64,000 nt of DNA from Hyaloperonospora brassicae (lineage: Eukaryota; Oomycota; Peronosporomycetes; Peronosporales; Peronosporaceae): positions 62,001 to 126,000 of the forward strand of contig CANTFL010001109.1 in NCBI GenBank assembly GCA_947650285.1. Reading direction: 5' to 3'. The notes beneath the pieces were generated by a model. It ran no database searches and had not been told where the DNA came from. It was given only the letters and a program-made list of their open reading frames with translations. Below, in pieces: positions 21,935 to 33,300 of the stretch. How positions within the stretch are numbered: the first letter of the stretch is position 1; every line of letters begins with the position of its first letter. Both the position numbers and the translations under genes were made by a program.

Positions 21935-24900
21935 GTCGCCCCACGTAAAACGTAGGATGCGTGCGCATCCTACGTGGCAATTCGATCGTGTATGCATTGC
22001 CCTTGCGATGCAACACTCGAAATGGCCCAATGTATTTCGGCAGTAGTTTACTACTGCCGACACTAGTGACTGCATGTCCAGGTAAGTTTACCGTAGACAG
22101 TTGTACTAGGTCATTAACTTTAAATGAAAGAACATTTGCTCTTCCATTCTTGTCTGCGTTCCGTTTCTGGCGGTCCACCGCATTTGCGATGGAGTCCTGA
22201 ACGAAACGGACTATCGCCTCTCGAGTCAGCAGGAAGTTCTCTGCTGACTCGTTGTTTTGTCTTTCAGTGCGCTTCGTGCGCACTGCTAAGAGATTGTTCT
22301 CTTCTTCAGCGAGGTTGTCTTCTTCCTCGCTGGAATAATCGTTGACGATGTTGAATATACCAGCATCGTCATCATCATCCGAGTCAATAATAGCGTCGCC
22401 GCTATTATTGAGGTGATCTTCTTCATCGATGTCGACCTGATCGACATCGGCATCATACGTGACGACGTTAGCGTCGACACGTGATGAGCAAGAGCCAAAA
22501 CGGTTTTTGCTCGAGCGAGTCCCTCCCCCCTTATCCAAGAGTCACACTCTAGAAGGGCGGGCACACGTGGATGGCGTAAGCCATTCACGTAAAACGGTGT
22601 GTGCTGTGTTGAGGCATGCACCGAATTATTGATGGCGAATTCCACCATGGGTAGGAATTCGCTCCAACTCGAAAACGAGTGGACATATCCTCGAAGGATC
22701 TCTTCGAGGACACGGTTCGCACGTTCCGTCTGACCATCTGTTTCGGGATGGTCAGAAGTGGACATCTTCAATCGTGTTCCAAGAGAACGGAACACGGTTT
22801 GCCAAAATTCCGCCGTGAACCGAGGGTCACGGTCGGATACGAGTTCACGGGGTAACCCGTGGAGTCTAAAGACCGTGTCAAGAAATACACGAGCACAACC
22901 TTGAGCCTTGATCGACTCGGGTACAGCAGCAAGATGGACCATCTTGCTGAATCGGTCAACAAACACAAGAATACCATTATTCTTGTGAGTCGTCTTCGGG
23001 AAACCCGAAGACGAAGTCCATTGAAACGGACTGCCAGCACTCTGCCGGAACAGGCAGAGGCTGTAATGGTGCACGGGATGAAGGACTAGGCTTCACCCGT
23101 TGACAAACCTCGCAAGCACGTATGTACTTGCGTACAAACTGATACTGGCGTGGCCAGTAAAAGTCACGACTTACCGTGAGGTAAGTCTTTTCTCTACCAC
23201 GATGGCCACCTGTTGGGGCATCGTGACACTCGTACATGATGCGCAAACGCAAATCATCATGAGCGGGTACGACGACACGAGGCGTGTCGCCGGCAACAGC
23301 TGTATAATACAGCACCCCGTTGCGTGTACGTATACCGATCCGAGGAGGATCGGTACAAAGCCGGTAAATCCCTCAATGATTTACTGGATGGATTCACCAG
23401 ATGATCCATTAATCGCAGAAGATCCTTATCTTCTGCGTATGCCTTTCGTACGTCGTCAAGTAAGCTTGACGACGGAACACTGGCTGTCAGTGTCGCAACA
23501 GTGGGCTTATCCTCACTGTTGGATTGTGCGTCCGGCTCGAAATCGGGCTGGCGCGAAAGCGCATCAGCGACGACATTAAGTCGTCCTGGTTTATACTCCA
23601 CGGAGAAGTTGTACTCCGCGAAGAAAGACAGCCACCTCGCCATCATTTGCGAGAGGTGTGGGCTGTTTACGGCCGTGCGTAATGAGAGTGTATAGACAAC
23701 AAACGGTCTATCTCCCAAGGAGATAGACGCGAAACTTAGCCAGTGCGTACTTCATGGCAAGGAGTTCCTTGTCATGCACTGGGTAATTGCGCTCAGCTGC
23801 TTGCAGCTGACACGACTGATAACAGATGACGCGCTCCGCGACATCTACGTCGAACTTCATTAACGCACAGCCGATTGCAGAATCGCTGGCGTCACAGACC
23901 ACATGAAATGGTCTGTCCTGATCTGCAATCGCCAATATCGGTGACTGCATCAAGCTTTGCTTGATACCTTCGAAGGAACGCTGACACTCAGCGTTCCATG
24001 ACCACTTGACATTTTTCTTGAGTAAAAAAGAAAGATGAACAGTCATTTCGGCGTAGTTGCGAGAGTACTTGTGCAAGTACGCCGCTAGTCCAAGGAACTT
24101 CCTTAGTCCCTTGACATCGACTGGCACTGGCCAGTCGGTGATCGCCTTGATCTTTTCGGGATCAGGGCGTACGCCGTGTTTACCCACGATGCACCCAAGA
24201 AGTGGTATTTCGCTAGCCGCGAATATACACTTCTTGAGGTTGGCGTACAACTTATTCTTGCGCATAAGTTGAAGGACTTGACGAACGTGAGTTCTGTGAA
24301 CTTCAACGTCCGTCTTTCCGTCCATAGCCCGACTATGGACGAACACATCGTCGAAGTAACTCGGTGCGAAATCTCGCACCGGTCAACAGATTTGTAACAC
24401 ATCTGTTGAAAGTAGCAGGGGCATTACTCAGCCCCTGTGGCATCACTAGCCACTCCCACAACATACCGCTGGGGGTGCTCACTGCTGTGTACGGGATGTC
24501 CCGTTCACGCATGAGGATATGATAGAATCCATCCATCAGATCCATGGACGAGAAGGTGGTACTCTTTGACATACCATCTATGATTACGTCCTTCCTCGGT
24601 ATCGGCGTCTGAGCCGGTACCGTTGCAGCATTCAACTTGTTGAACGCGTGCACTATCCGCCATCCTCCTGTGGCCTTTCGCACACAGAAGGTCGGAGAGC
24701 TGTGAGGGGATGTTGATTCCCTCACATGGCTCGCTACTAAGCGATCGGCAAAGAACTTGTCGATAGCTAGTACTTGTTCACGAGGCAGTGGCCACTGCTT
24801 CATGACACAGTACTTCGAGCCCGGTTTGAGCTCGATCTCGTATTGAGTGCCTTTGTCCTTAGGCAACTCGCATGGAATGTATTCAGGGAACACACCCTTG

Positions 24901-26144
24901 AATTCGATCAAATCCTTATACAAATGATTTGCCTGAAGCGACTCCCAGGATTGAGACGTGTGTCGCTCAATCCGAGTCTTCTCATCGAGGACACTTTCGT
25001 CCATCGATGAGCTGCTGAGAACCCGTTCGTTCTCAGCAAATACTGTGGTCGACCGAATATCGGCCACATACTCATCCTCTGTGACGAGTATGCAGATCTG
25101 CTTGACTTTGCCACTACGCAGATCACGCAAGAACCGTTTCGGTTCTTGCGTTGGCAACTGAGTTATCTCCGAAGTTAACTTCGGAGGCACAATCAGATCA
25201 AGCGTATAAGCGCCTACGCTTGGTCCGTCATTAACCAAGACGTTCAACGTCTCGGTTACTTCCTGGGAACTTGCTTCCACAGGTTGCTGAGGGCCTGATC
25301 CTTCAGCAAGTGACTCTTGAGGAATTCCTTCCTCGGGTACGTGGGGACTTATTCCCTCGACGTCTTATGACTGTGGATATGCAACCACAGTCAGGTACCG
25401 ATCCTCTACGGTCGACTCTCCAGTCGACCTAGGATGTCCATGTTGCCCTTTGAAGGCAACAGGTTTCTTTCTTCTAAGATGCTGCCCGCTAGGCATGCAT
25501 CCATGTCCCGGTCCACTCGACTTATTCGAGTGGTGGACCTTCGGCGCCGCCTGTACTTCTGTACAGCCGCCGGGAGCTTGCTCCACAGTGTAGTGATCAA
25601 CTACACTGTGATCTTGTGCAGTCGTGCTAACGACCGTACCGCAAGTGAGGCCATCGCACTCACTCGCAGAACACCCACACGCTTGTGGACGCTCCAAGAT
25701 GTTCATCAGATGGCCATCTGATGAACAAGCGTCAGGCATCTTCACGGATCCATGCTGCCAGCCCACCCTTGGCTCGTACCTTCTGAGCCAAGGTAATCCC
25801 AGGATGACATCAAATTTGTCATCCAGATCCAGTACGATGAAGTCATCATCGTACTGTTCGCCCTCCAACGTGTAGTGGATTCCTACTACACGTTTCTCAA
25901 CGGTAATCGATGCGCCTGTTGCAAGGCGCACCATCATTCTCGTGAGGGGAATGTCGCGCTCAACGAACTTGAGCCTACGACCCTCTAGTGACTGGCGTCG
26001 AACAAAGTTGTTCGACGCCCCACAGTCTACTAGGGCACGAAGTGACAAACCATTTGTCGCTTCCAACTTCAAGGTAATGAGCGAAACGTCATCACCAGGT
26101 GCAGAGACACACAATGATTGTGTATCTGGAGCAACTTTCGTCAA
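21306..26144 (-). pseudogene. pol of gypsy copy A (protease-RT-RNase H-integrase-chromodomain)
   Basis: Broken pol on the minus strand. Segments: protease with ALVDCGASNNF (25365-26144), RT N-terminal part to the NAPATFNRCV region (24333-25280), RT/thumb with SYFDDVFVHS (23708-24379), RNase H tail (23257-23718), integrase zinc region (22977-23315), integrase core with FVDRFSKMVHLA and DGQTERANR (22286-23074), GPY/F (KYIGPFRVLH) and chromodomain ending in RQYDETHP (21306-22538). Each boundary is a frameshift or stop, so it cannot give a polyprotein. The product, where intact, copies and integrates the element. Confidence 0.9.
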
Positions 26145-26191
26145 GAGATTCGCACATTCTCTTGAGGTTGCTGGATCAGTAGGGGCCCCCC

Positions 26192-27344
26192 CTACTTACC
26201 CCGACCATTTTTTGATGGCCCGTCTCGCTGTTGCGGCTTCGCAACAGCGCTGGACCCACGCCCATTGCGCTTTCTGGCAAATGGACGACCATTTCGCTCA
26301 GTACTGTTTAGTACTGGGCGTGGAGCACTACACTCGTATGCGTAGTGCCCTAACTTCTGACAGCGATTGTACTTCAGCAATCGCTTGTTGTTTGAAGAGC
26401 GAGGTCTCTCGCTCTCAACAAAACAGAGGTCCATTGGTTCTGGACCTCCGATCTCTTGTCGTCTCGGTGGAAGATAAGAGTTTGAGCTAGCATGAGCCTG
26501 TATCATGCTATAGTCTTCCTGTTCCGCGGCTGATATCGCATCTTCCAGCGTATTCAGCTCAAGGCGGAACATGTGGCTCCTGACGGGCCCTTCTGCGAGC
26601 CCTTGCATGAACACCGTAAAACGTGTGTTCATTTACCGGGTTGGCAGTTATACTACTCGCAAGGAGTCGTATATGTTGGGCGTAAGCGTGAACATCACGC
26701 TTACCCTGCTTGAGTTTCAGTAGCTCTGAACGAGCCCTGAACTCAGCGCGTGACGGCTCAAACGTTTGTCTGAGCCGGGACTTGAAGTCATCTAGCGACC
26801 TAAACACATTTGGGTCGCTAATCTCGAGCCCCAGGAACCAAGTTTTGGCACGCCCTGCCAAGTGGGTCTGAGCAAATGTGAGTTTCATTTGCTCATCGTC
26901 GACACGACGTGCCCTTAAGGCTCTGTCAAGTTCGACGAACCATAGTAACAGGGTGTCCTCCGGGACTCCACTGTACTCGGAGATGTCAACTTTCATGACT
27001 TCGGGACGACGCGAATGTGCTGTCCCGCCCATCGCAGCATGGAATTGCTGCTGTCTCAACAGCTCTGTCTGTTGAGCACCGAGTTCTCTCAACTTCTCGG
27101 CCTGTTGAGAGCCTTGCTGGTGAAGCAAGGCTACTTTCTCCCTCTCGATGGCAAGTTCATTTTGGATGAACTTGGCTATAGCGGCATGTAGTTGGTCTCT
27201 GTCTAGAGACTCCAACTTGGCGCTGATGGCGAACTCGACTACGGTAGAACTCATGCGTTCTACCGCACTCCATTCGATATCACTCAAATGGTTAAACCCC
27301 TCACGCGTGGCGTGAAAGGTCTCCTCATCATCCAACATGTTCAT
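26192..27344 (-). pseudogene. gag of gypsy copy A
   Basis: Starts MNMLDDEETFHATREGF at 27344, as in copy B, and follows it closely until a frame change near 26600; the rest reads in the frame 26632-26192. It retains the CCHC knuckle region in decayed form (YNRCQKLGHYAYEC, with the first Cys replaced by Tyr). The A6T slippery site and G/C-rich hairpin of copy B are present near 26185-26220, but the -1 frame hits TAA directly after the site. Confidence 0.88.
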
Positions 27345-27388
27345 GTTGAATGCTGTGGTCGCTGGAAGGACTCCATAGTGCTACAAGG

Positions 27389-27801
27389 TGTAACGGGGCA
27401 CACCCTTGCGTGAACTTAACGCAAGGGTATCGTGCACCGACAAGCGTACACGAGGAAAACGAGGAAGCGGTAGGTAAGACAGAGGCAACACTGTCTTAGG
27501 GAAAAGTAGAACTGTTATATTAATACAATTAAGTATTTTATTACTGTCTCTCTGTTTGAATCAACTTAATTATACTAATCTAACTGAATGTATGACGACG
27601 TCTACTCACCACTCATTGCGCGCGTCTTGCGGCGATTGGTGGGTTGATATCGTGAAGATATCAACCAATGAGCAGACTCTTTGGTCAACCCATCAATATC
27701 ACCACTATTGGTGATATTGTTCAAAGAATATTCAACACAATATATTTATCATCATTATCTCTCAAAGTGACAATTTTTATGTAACGGGCTGCCCCGTTAC
27801 A
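27389..27801 (-). repeat. 5' LTR of gypsy copy A
   Basis: 413 bp, longer and clearly more diverged than the other three family LTRs in the window. It contains an extra perfect 8-bp-stem hairpin at 27475-27498 (TAAGACAG / CTGTCTTA) that both 3' LTRs lack and the copy B 5' LTR has only in reduced form. Confidence 0.9.
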
Positions 27802-27806
27802 TTAAT

Positions 27807-28713
27807 ACTCCCACTCATCGCTATTGCTGCATATAGTTGGGTCCAATGCTGCTTGATTATATCAAATATTTCTATCGCTTGGTATCCAGAGCTTTCGTCA
27901 GCATGTTTTCGAACTGATTTATTGTGGAGATGTACTTGACCACGATGATGTCGTGGGCCACATTCTCCTGAATGAAGTGGTGAAGAATATCAACGTGCTT
28001 TGTTCTGGCATTGTAGCCGGTATTGCTGGCACGAACAATCGCTCGTTGATATTTATCCAGACCCACGTTGCTCCCACCTGCTTGTGACCTAGATCCTTAA
28101 GCAACGCACTGACCCACAACACTTCCTGTGCACACAGGTTTAAAGCCATCTACTCCGCCTCTGCAGATCTTATAGCCACCGTGCGTTAATTCTTGGACTT
28201 AAATATGGCTGGTACTCCACCGATGATCACCATTATCCCTTACACTAAGCGTTGATCATCGATGTTGCTACCCCAGTCCGCGTCCGTGTATGCTGTAGCT
28301 GTTACTTCTCCAGTGATACCGTCGTAGGTTATCCCGTAGTATCTTTTCGTCTTGAGATACCGAAGAAAACGAATGGGAGCCTTCCAATGTTGTTGACCTG
28401 GATTCTTTAAAAGTCTTGATAACTGAGTGACGACGTACATAACATCTGGGCGCGTACATGTCGTGATGTATAGCAAACATCCGATCAGCGACCTGTACGA
28501 ATTCGACTGCTTTCTGCTCTCTCGACATACGTCGTTGGTGATTGCATCTTTGACAGTGTCATACCGGACTCACATTGGTTGATCACTGCCTTTGCGTCCT
28601 CTTGATCAAAACGGCTGACCACTTCTTCGATGCATCGAGTCGATTAAATCGCCCAGCTTACTGCCGTTGTGGTCATGATCGATCTCCATGCCAAGAAAAA
28701 TTTTAGCCTTGCC
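27807..28713 (-). pseudogene. Ty1/copia pol 3' end (RT/RNase H), truncated fragment
   Basis: On the minus strand the fragment starts inside the RT at GKAKIFLGMEIDHD, right against the LTR of copy B. It runs through LLYITTCTRPDVMYVVTQLS, the RNase H region AYTDADWGSNIDDQR and AEAEYMALNLCAQEVLWV, and ends ...YAAIAMSGSI before a stop. A GAGTGGGAG tract (plus coordinates about 27808-27820, reversed) follows as the likely polypurine tract. Several frameshifts and stops. Only the last third of pol is present; both ends are cut by gypsy LTRs. Confidence 0.88.
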
Positions 28714-29116
28714 TGTAAAGGGGCAGCCCGTTACATGGAATTGTCACTTTAAAGAAAGAATGACAATAAAGAATATTAAGTTGAATATTCTTTGAACAAT
28801 ATCACCGATAGTGGTGATATTGGTGAAGCGACCAAAGAGTCTGCTCATTGGTTGATATCTTGACGATATCAACCCACCAATCGCCGCAGGACGCGCGCAA
28901 TGAGTGGTGACGAGACGTCACCATACACTCAGTTATATTAACATAATTAAGTCAGGTTAAACAGAGAGACAGTAACTAAAAGCCTTAATTATATTAATAT
29001 AACAGTTTTACTTTTCCAATGCCTCCTTACCTACCGCTTCCTCGTTTGCCTCGTGTACGTCTGTCGGGGCACCGAAACCCTTGCGTTAAGTTCACGCAAG
29101 GGTGTGCCCCGTTACA
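28714..29116 (+). repeat. 5' LTR of gypsy copy B
   Basis: 403 bp, TGTAAAGGGG...CCCCGTTACA. It closely matches the 3' LTR apart from small indels. Hairpins include CAATATCACC/GGTGATATTG and CCCTTGCGT/ACGCAAGGG. Confidence 0.93.
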
Positions 29117-29118
29117 CC

Positions 29119-29126
29119 TGGTAGCA
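29119..29126 (+). promoter_or_regulatory. Primer-binding site (initiator tRNA-Met type)
   Basis: TGGTAGCA two bases after the 5' LTR is complementary to the conserved UGCUACCA 3' end of eukaryotic initiator tRNA-Met. The match beyond 8 nt is poor. Copy A has TTGTAGCA at the same place. Confidence 0.6.
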
Positions 29127-29160
29127 CTTTGTAGTCCTTCCAAGGACCACAGCATCCAAC

Positions 29161-30315
29161 ATGAACATGTTGGATGATGAAGAGACCTTTCACGCCACGC
29201 GTGAAGGGTTTAACCATTTGAGTGACATCGAATGGAGTGCGGTAGAACGAATGAGTTCTACCGTAGGCGAGTTCGCCATTAGCGCCATGTTGGAGTCTCT
29301 AGACAGAGACCAACAACATGCCGCTATAGCCAAGTTCATCCAAAATGAACTTGTCGCCGAAAGGGAGAAAGTAGCCTTGCTTCACCAGCAAGGCTCTCAA
29401 CAGGCCGAGCAGTTGAGAGAACTCGGTGCTCAACAGACAGAGCTGTTGAGACAGCAGCAATTCCATGCTGCTGTGGGCGGGACGGCACATGCGCGTCGTC
29501 CCGAAGTCATGAAAGTTGACATCTCCAAGTACAGTGGAGTCCCGGAAGACTCCCTGTTACTATGGTTTGTCGAACTCGACAGAGCCCTAAGGGCTCGTCG
29601 CGTCGAAGATGAGCAAATGAAACTCACATTTGCTCAAACCCACTTGGCAGGGCGTGCCAAAACTTGGTCCCTGGGTCTCGAGAGTAGCGACCCAAATGTG
29701 TTTAGGTCGCTAGATGACTTCAAGTCCCGGCTCAGACAAACGTTTGAGCCGCCACGGGCTGAGTTCAGGGCTCGTTCAGAGCTCCTGAAACTCAAGCAGG
29801 GTAAGCGTGATGTGCACGCTTACGCACAACATATACGACTCCTTGCGAGTAGTATAACTGCTAACCCAGTCCATGAACACACGTTGATTACGGTGTTCAT
29901 GCAAGGGCTCGCAGAAGGGCCCGTCAGGAGCCACCTGTTCCGCCTTGAGCTGAATACGCTTGAAGAAGCGATATCAGCCGCGGAACAGGAAGACTTTAGC
30001 ATGAGACAGGCTCATGCTAGCTCAAACTCTTATCGTCCACCGAGACGACAAGAGATCGGAGGTCCAGAACCAATGGACCTCTGCTATGTTGAGAGCGAGA
30101 GACCTCGCTCTTCAAACAACAAGCGATTGCAGAGGTGCAATCGCTGTCAGAAGTTAGGGCACTACGCATACGAGTGTAGTGCTCCACGCCCAGTACCAAA
30201 CAGTACTGAGCGAAATGGACGACCATTCGCCAGAAAGGGCAATGGGCGTGGGTCCAGCGCTGTTGCGAAGCCGCAACAGCGAGACGGACCATCAAAAAAT
30301 GGTCGGGGTCAGTAG
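29161..30315 (+). CDS. gag: Gag polyprotein of gypsy copy B
   Basis: Intact 384-residue capsid/nucleocapsid protein that would assemble the element's cytoplasmic particles. An N-terminal helical Gln-rich stretch (HQQGSQQAEQLRELGAQQ) is followed by the retrotransposon-gag domain (about residues 130-280; THLAGRAKTW, LDDFKSRLRQTFEP). A single CCHC zinc knuckle, CNRCQKLGHYAYEC, spans residues 326-339, followed by a basic tail. The ATG at 29161 is the first in frame and lies inside a perfect 11-bp-stem hairpin (29153-29176). The frame ends in a TAG at 30313-30315 that is itself inside the stem of the proposed frameshift hairpin, and pol continues in the -1 frame. Copy A has the same start and broken continuation. 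Confidence 0.95.
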   Translation: MNMLDDEETFHATREGFNHLSDIEWSAVERMSSTVGEFAISAMLESLDRDQQHAAIAKFIQNELVAEREKVALLHQQGSQQAEQLRELGAQQTELLRQQQFHAAVGGTAHARRPEVMKVDISKYSGVPEDSLLLWFVELDRALRARRVEDEQMKLTFAQTHLAGRAKTWSLGLESSDPNVFRSLDDFKSRLRQTFEPPRAEFRARSELLKLKQGKRDVHAYAQHIRLLASSITANPVHEHTLITVFMQGLAEGPVRSHLFRLELNTLEEAISAAEQEDFSMRQAHASSNSYRPPRRQEIGGPEPMDLCYVESERPRSSNNKRLQRCNRCQKLGHYAYECSAPRPVPNSTERNGRPFARKGNGRGSSAVAKPQQRDGPSKNGRGQ

Positions 30316-30333
30316 GGGCGGAGCGCCCTACTG
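30294..30333 (+). promoter_or_regulatory. -1 programmed ribosomal frameshift signal, gag to pol
   Basis: Slippery heptamer A AAA AAT at 30294-30300, in the correct gag frame, then a 9-nt spacer, then a stem-loop at 30310-30333 (CAGTAGGG-g-CG, loop GAG, CGCCCTACTG). The gag stop TAG (30313-30315) is in the 5' arm. Slipping by -1 enters the frame that is open into pol (WSGSVGAERPTDPATSREF...). Site, spacing and structure all fit known -1 signals. Copy A keeps the heptamer and an equivalent stem with different loop-proximal pairs. No experimental evidence is available here. Confidence 0.75.
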
Positions 30334-33300
30334 ATCCAGCAACCTCAAGAGAATTTGCAAATCTCTTGACGAAAGTTGCTCCAGATGCACAATCATTGTG
30401 TGTCTCTGCACCTGGTGATGACGTTTCGCTCATCACCTTGAAGTTGGAAGCGACAAATGATTTGTCGCTTCGTGCCCTAGTAGACTGTGGGGCGTCGAAC
30501 AACTTTGTTCGTCGCCAGTCACTAGAGGGTCGTAGGCTCAAGTTCGTTGAGCGCGACATTCCCCTCACAAGGATGACGGTGCGCCTTGCAACAGGCGCAT
30601 CGATTACCGTTGAGAAACGTGTAGTAGGAATCCACTACACGTTAGAGGGCGAACAGTACGATGATGACTTCATCGTACTAGATCTGGATGACAAATTCGA
30701 TGTCATCCTGGGATTACCTTGGCTCAGAAAGTACGAGCCAAGGGTGAGCTGGCAGCATCGATCCGTGAAGATGCCTGCCGCTTGTTCATCAGATGGCCAT
30801 CTGATGAACATCTTGGAGCGTCCACAAGCGTGTGGATGTTCTGCGAGTGAGTGCGATGGCCTCACTTGCGGTACGGTCGTTAGCACGACTGCACAAGATC
30901 ACAGTGTAGTTGATCACTACACTGTGGAGCAAGCTCCCGGTGGCTGTACAGATGTACAGGCGGCGCCGAAGGTCCACCACTCGAATAAGTCGAGTGGACC
31001 GGGACATGGATGCATGCCTAGCGGGCAGCATCTTAGAAGAAAGAAACCTGTTGCCCCCAAGGGGCAACATGGAAATCCTAGGTCGACTGGAGAGTCGACC
31101 GTAGAGGATCGGTGCCTGACTGTGGTTGCACAGCCACAGTCAGAAGACGTCGAGGGAATAAGTCCCCACGTACTTGAGGAAGGAATTCCTCAAGAGTCAC
31201 TTGCTGAAGGATTAGGCCTTCAGCAACCTGTGGAAGCAAGTTCCCAGGAAGTAACCGAGACGTTGAACGTCTTGGTTAATGACGGATCAAGCGTAGGCGC
31301 TTATACGCTTGATCTGATTGTGCCTCCGAAGTTAACTTCGGAGATAACTCAGTTGCCAACGCTAGAACCGAAACGGTTCTTGCGTGATCTGCGTAGTGGC
31401 AAAGTCAAGCAGATCTGCATACTCGTCACAGAGGATGAGTATGTGGCCGATATTCGGTCGGCCACAGTATTTGCCGAGAACGAACGGGTTCTCAGCAGCT
31501 CATCGATGGACGAAAGTGTCCTCGATGAGAAGACTCGGATTGAGCGATACACGTCTCAATCCTGGGAGTCACTTCAGGCAAATCCTTTGTATAAGGATTT
31601 GATCGAATTCAAGGATGTGTTCCCTGAATCCGTACCTTGCGAGTTGCCTAAGGACAAAGGCACTCGACACGAGATCGAGCTCAAACTGGGCTCGAAGTAC
31701 TGTGTCATGAAGCAGTGGCCACTGCCTCGTGAACAAGTGCTAGCGATCGACAAGTTCTTTGCCGATCGCTTAGCAGCGGGCCATGTGAGGGAATCAACAT
31801 CCCCTCACAGCTCTCCGACCTTCTGTGTGCGAAAGGCCACAGGAGGGTGGCGGATAGTGCACGCATTCAACAAATTGAATGCTGCAACGGTACCGGCTCA
31901 GACGCCGATACCGAGGAAGGACGTAATCATAGATGGTATGTCAAAGAGTACCATCTTTTCGTCCATGGATCTGATGGATGGATTCTATCAGATCCTCATG
32001 CGTGAACGGGACATCCCGTACACGGCAGTGAGCACCCCCAGCGGGATGCTGTGGGAGTGGCTAGTGATGCCACAGGGGCTGAGCAATGCCCCTGCTACTT
32101 TCAACAGATGTGTTACAAATCTGTTGAGACCGGTGCGAGACTTCGCACCGAGTTACTTCGACGATGTGTTCGTCCATAGTCGGGCTATGGACGGAAAGAC
32201 GGACGTTGAAGTTCACAGAACTCACGTTCGTCAAGTACTTCAACTTATGCGCAAGCATAAGTTGTACGCCAACCTCAAGAAGTGTATATTCGCGGCTAGC
32301 GAAATACCACTTCTTGGGTGCATCGTGGGTAAACACGGCGTACGCCCTGATCCCGAAAAGATCAAGGCGATCACCGACTGGCCAGTGCCAGTCGATGTCA
32401 AGGGACTAAGGAAGTTCCTTGGTTTAGCGGCGTACTTGCACAAGTACTCGCGCAACTACGCCGAGATGACTGTTCATCTTTCTTGTCTGCTCAAGAAAAA
32501 TGTCAAGTGGTCATGGAACGCTGAGTGCCAGCGTTCCTTTGAGGGTATCAAGCAAAGCTTGATGCAATCGCCGATCTTGGCGATTGCAGATCAGGACAGA
32601 CCATTTCATGTGGTCTGTGACGCCAGCGATTTCGCAATCGGCTGTGCGTTAATGCAGTTCGATGCAGATGGCGCGGAGCGCGTCATCTGTTATCAGTCGC
32701 GTCAGCTGCAAGTAGCTGAGCGCAATTACCCAGTGCATGACAAGGAACTCCTTGCCATGAAGTACGCACTGGCTAATTTTCGCGTCTATCTCCTGGGAGA
32801 TAGACCGTTCGTTGTCTATACGGACCATGCGTCATTACGCACGGCCGTAAACAGCCCACACCTCTCGCAAAGAATGGCGAGGTGGATGTCTTTCTTCGCG
32901 GAGTATAACTTCTCCGTGGAGTATAAACCAGGACGACTCAATGTCGTCGCTGATGCGCTTTCGCGCCGGCCCGATTTCGAGCCGGACGCACAAATCCAAC
33001 AGTGAGGATAAGCCCACTGTTGCGACACTGACAGCCAGTGTTCCGTCGTCAAGCTTACTTGACGACGTACGAAAGGCATACGCGGAAGATAAGGATCTTC
33101 TGCGATTGATGGATCATCTGGTGAATCCATCCAGTAAATCCATGAGGGATTTACCGGCTTTGTACCGATCCTCATCGGATCGGTATAGTACACGCAACGG
33201 ATTGCTGTACTATACAGCTGTTGCCGACGACACGCCTCGTGTCGTCGTCCCCGCTCATAATGGTTTGCGTTTACGCATCATGTATGAGTGTCACGATGCC

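Larger units (their letters stand above)
19823..27801 (-). mobile_element. Ty3/gypsy chromodomain retrotransposon, copy A (defective)
   Basis: An element of 7,979 bp in reverse orientation. LTRs start TGTAAC and end GTTACA; the 3' LTR is 19823-20214 and the 5' LTR 27389-27801. The polypurine tract follows the 3' LTR in plus coordinates (20219-20225, run of C). After the 5' LTR the primer-binding region reads TTGTAGCA, one base off the TGGTAGCA seen in copy B. Coding order on the minus strand is gag, protease, RT, RNase H, integrase, GPY/F and chromodomain, all broken by frameshifts and stops. It shares the family's hairpin-dense sequence with copy B. No matching target duplication flanks it. 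Confidence 0.93.
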
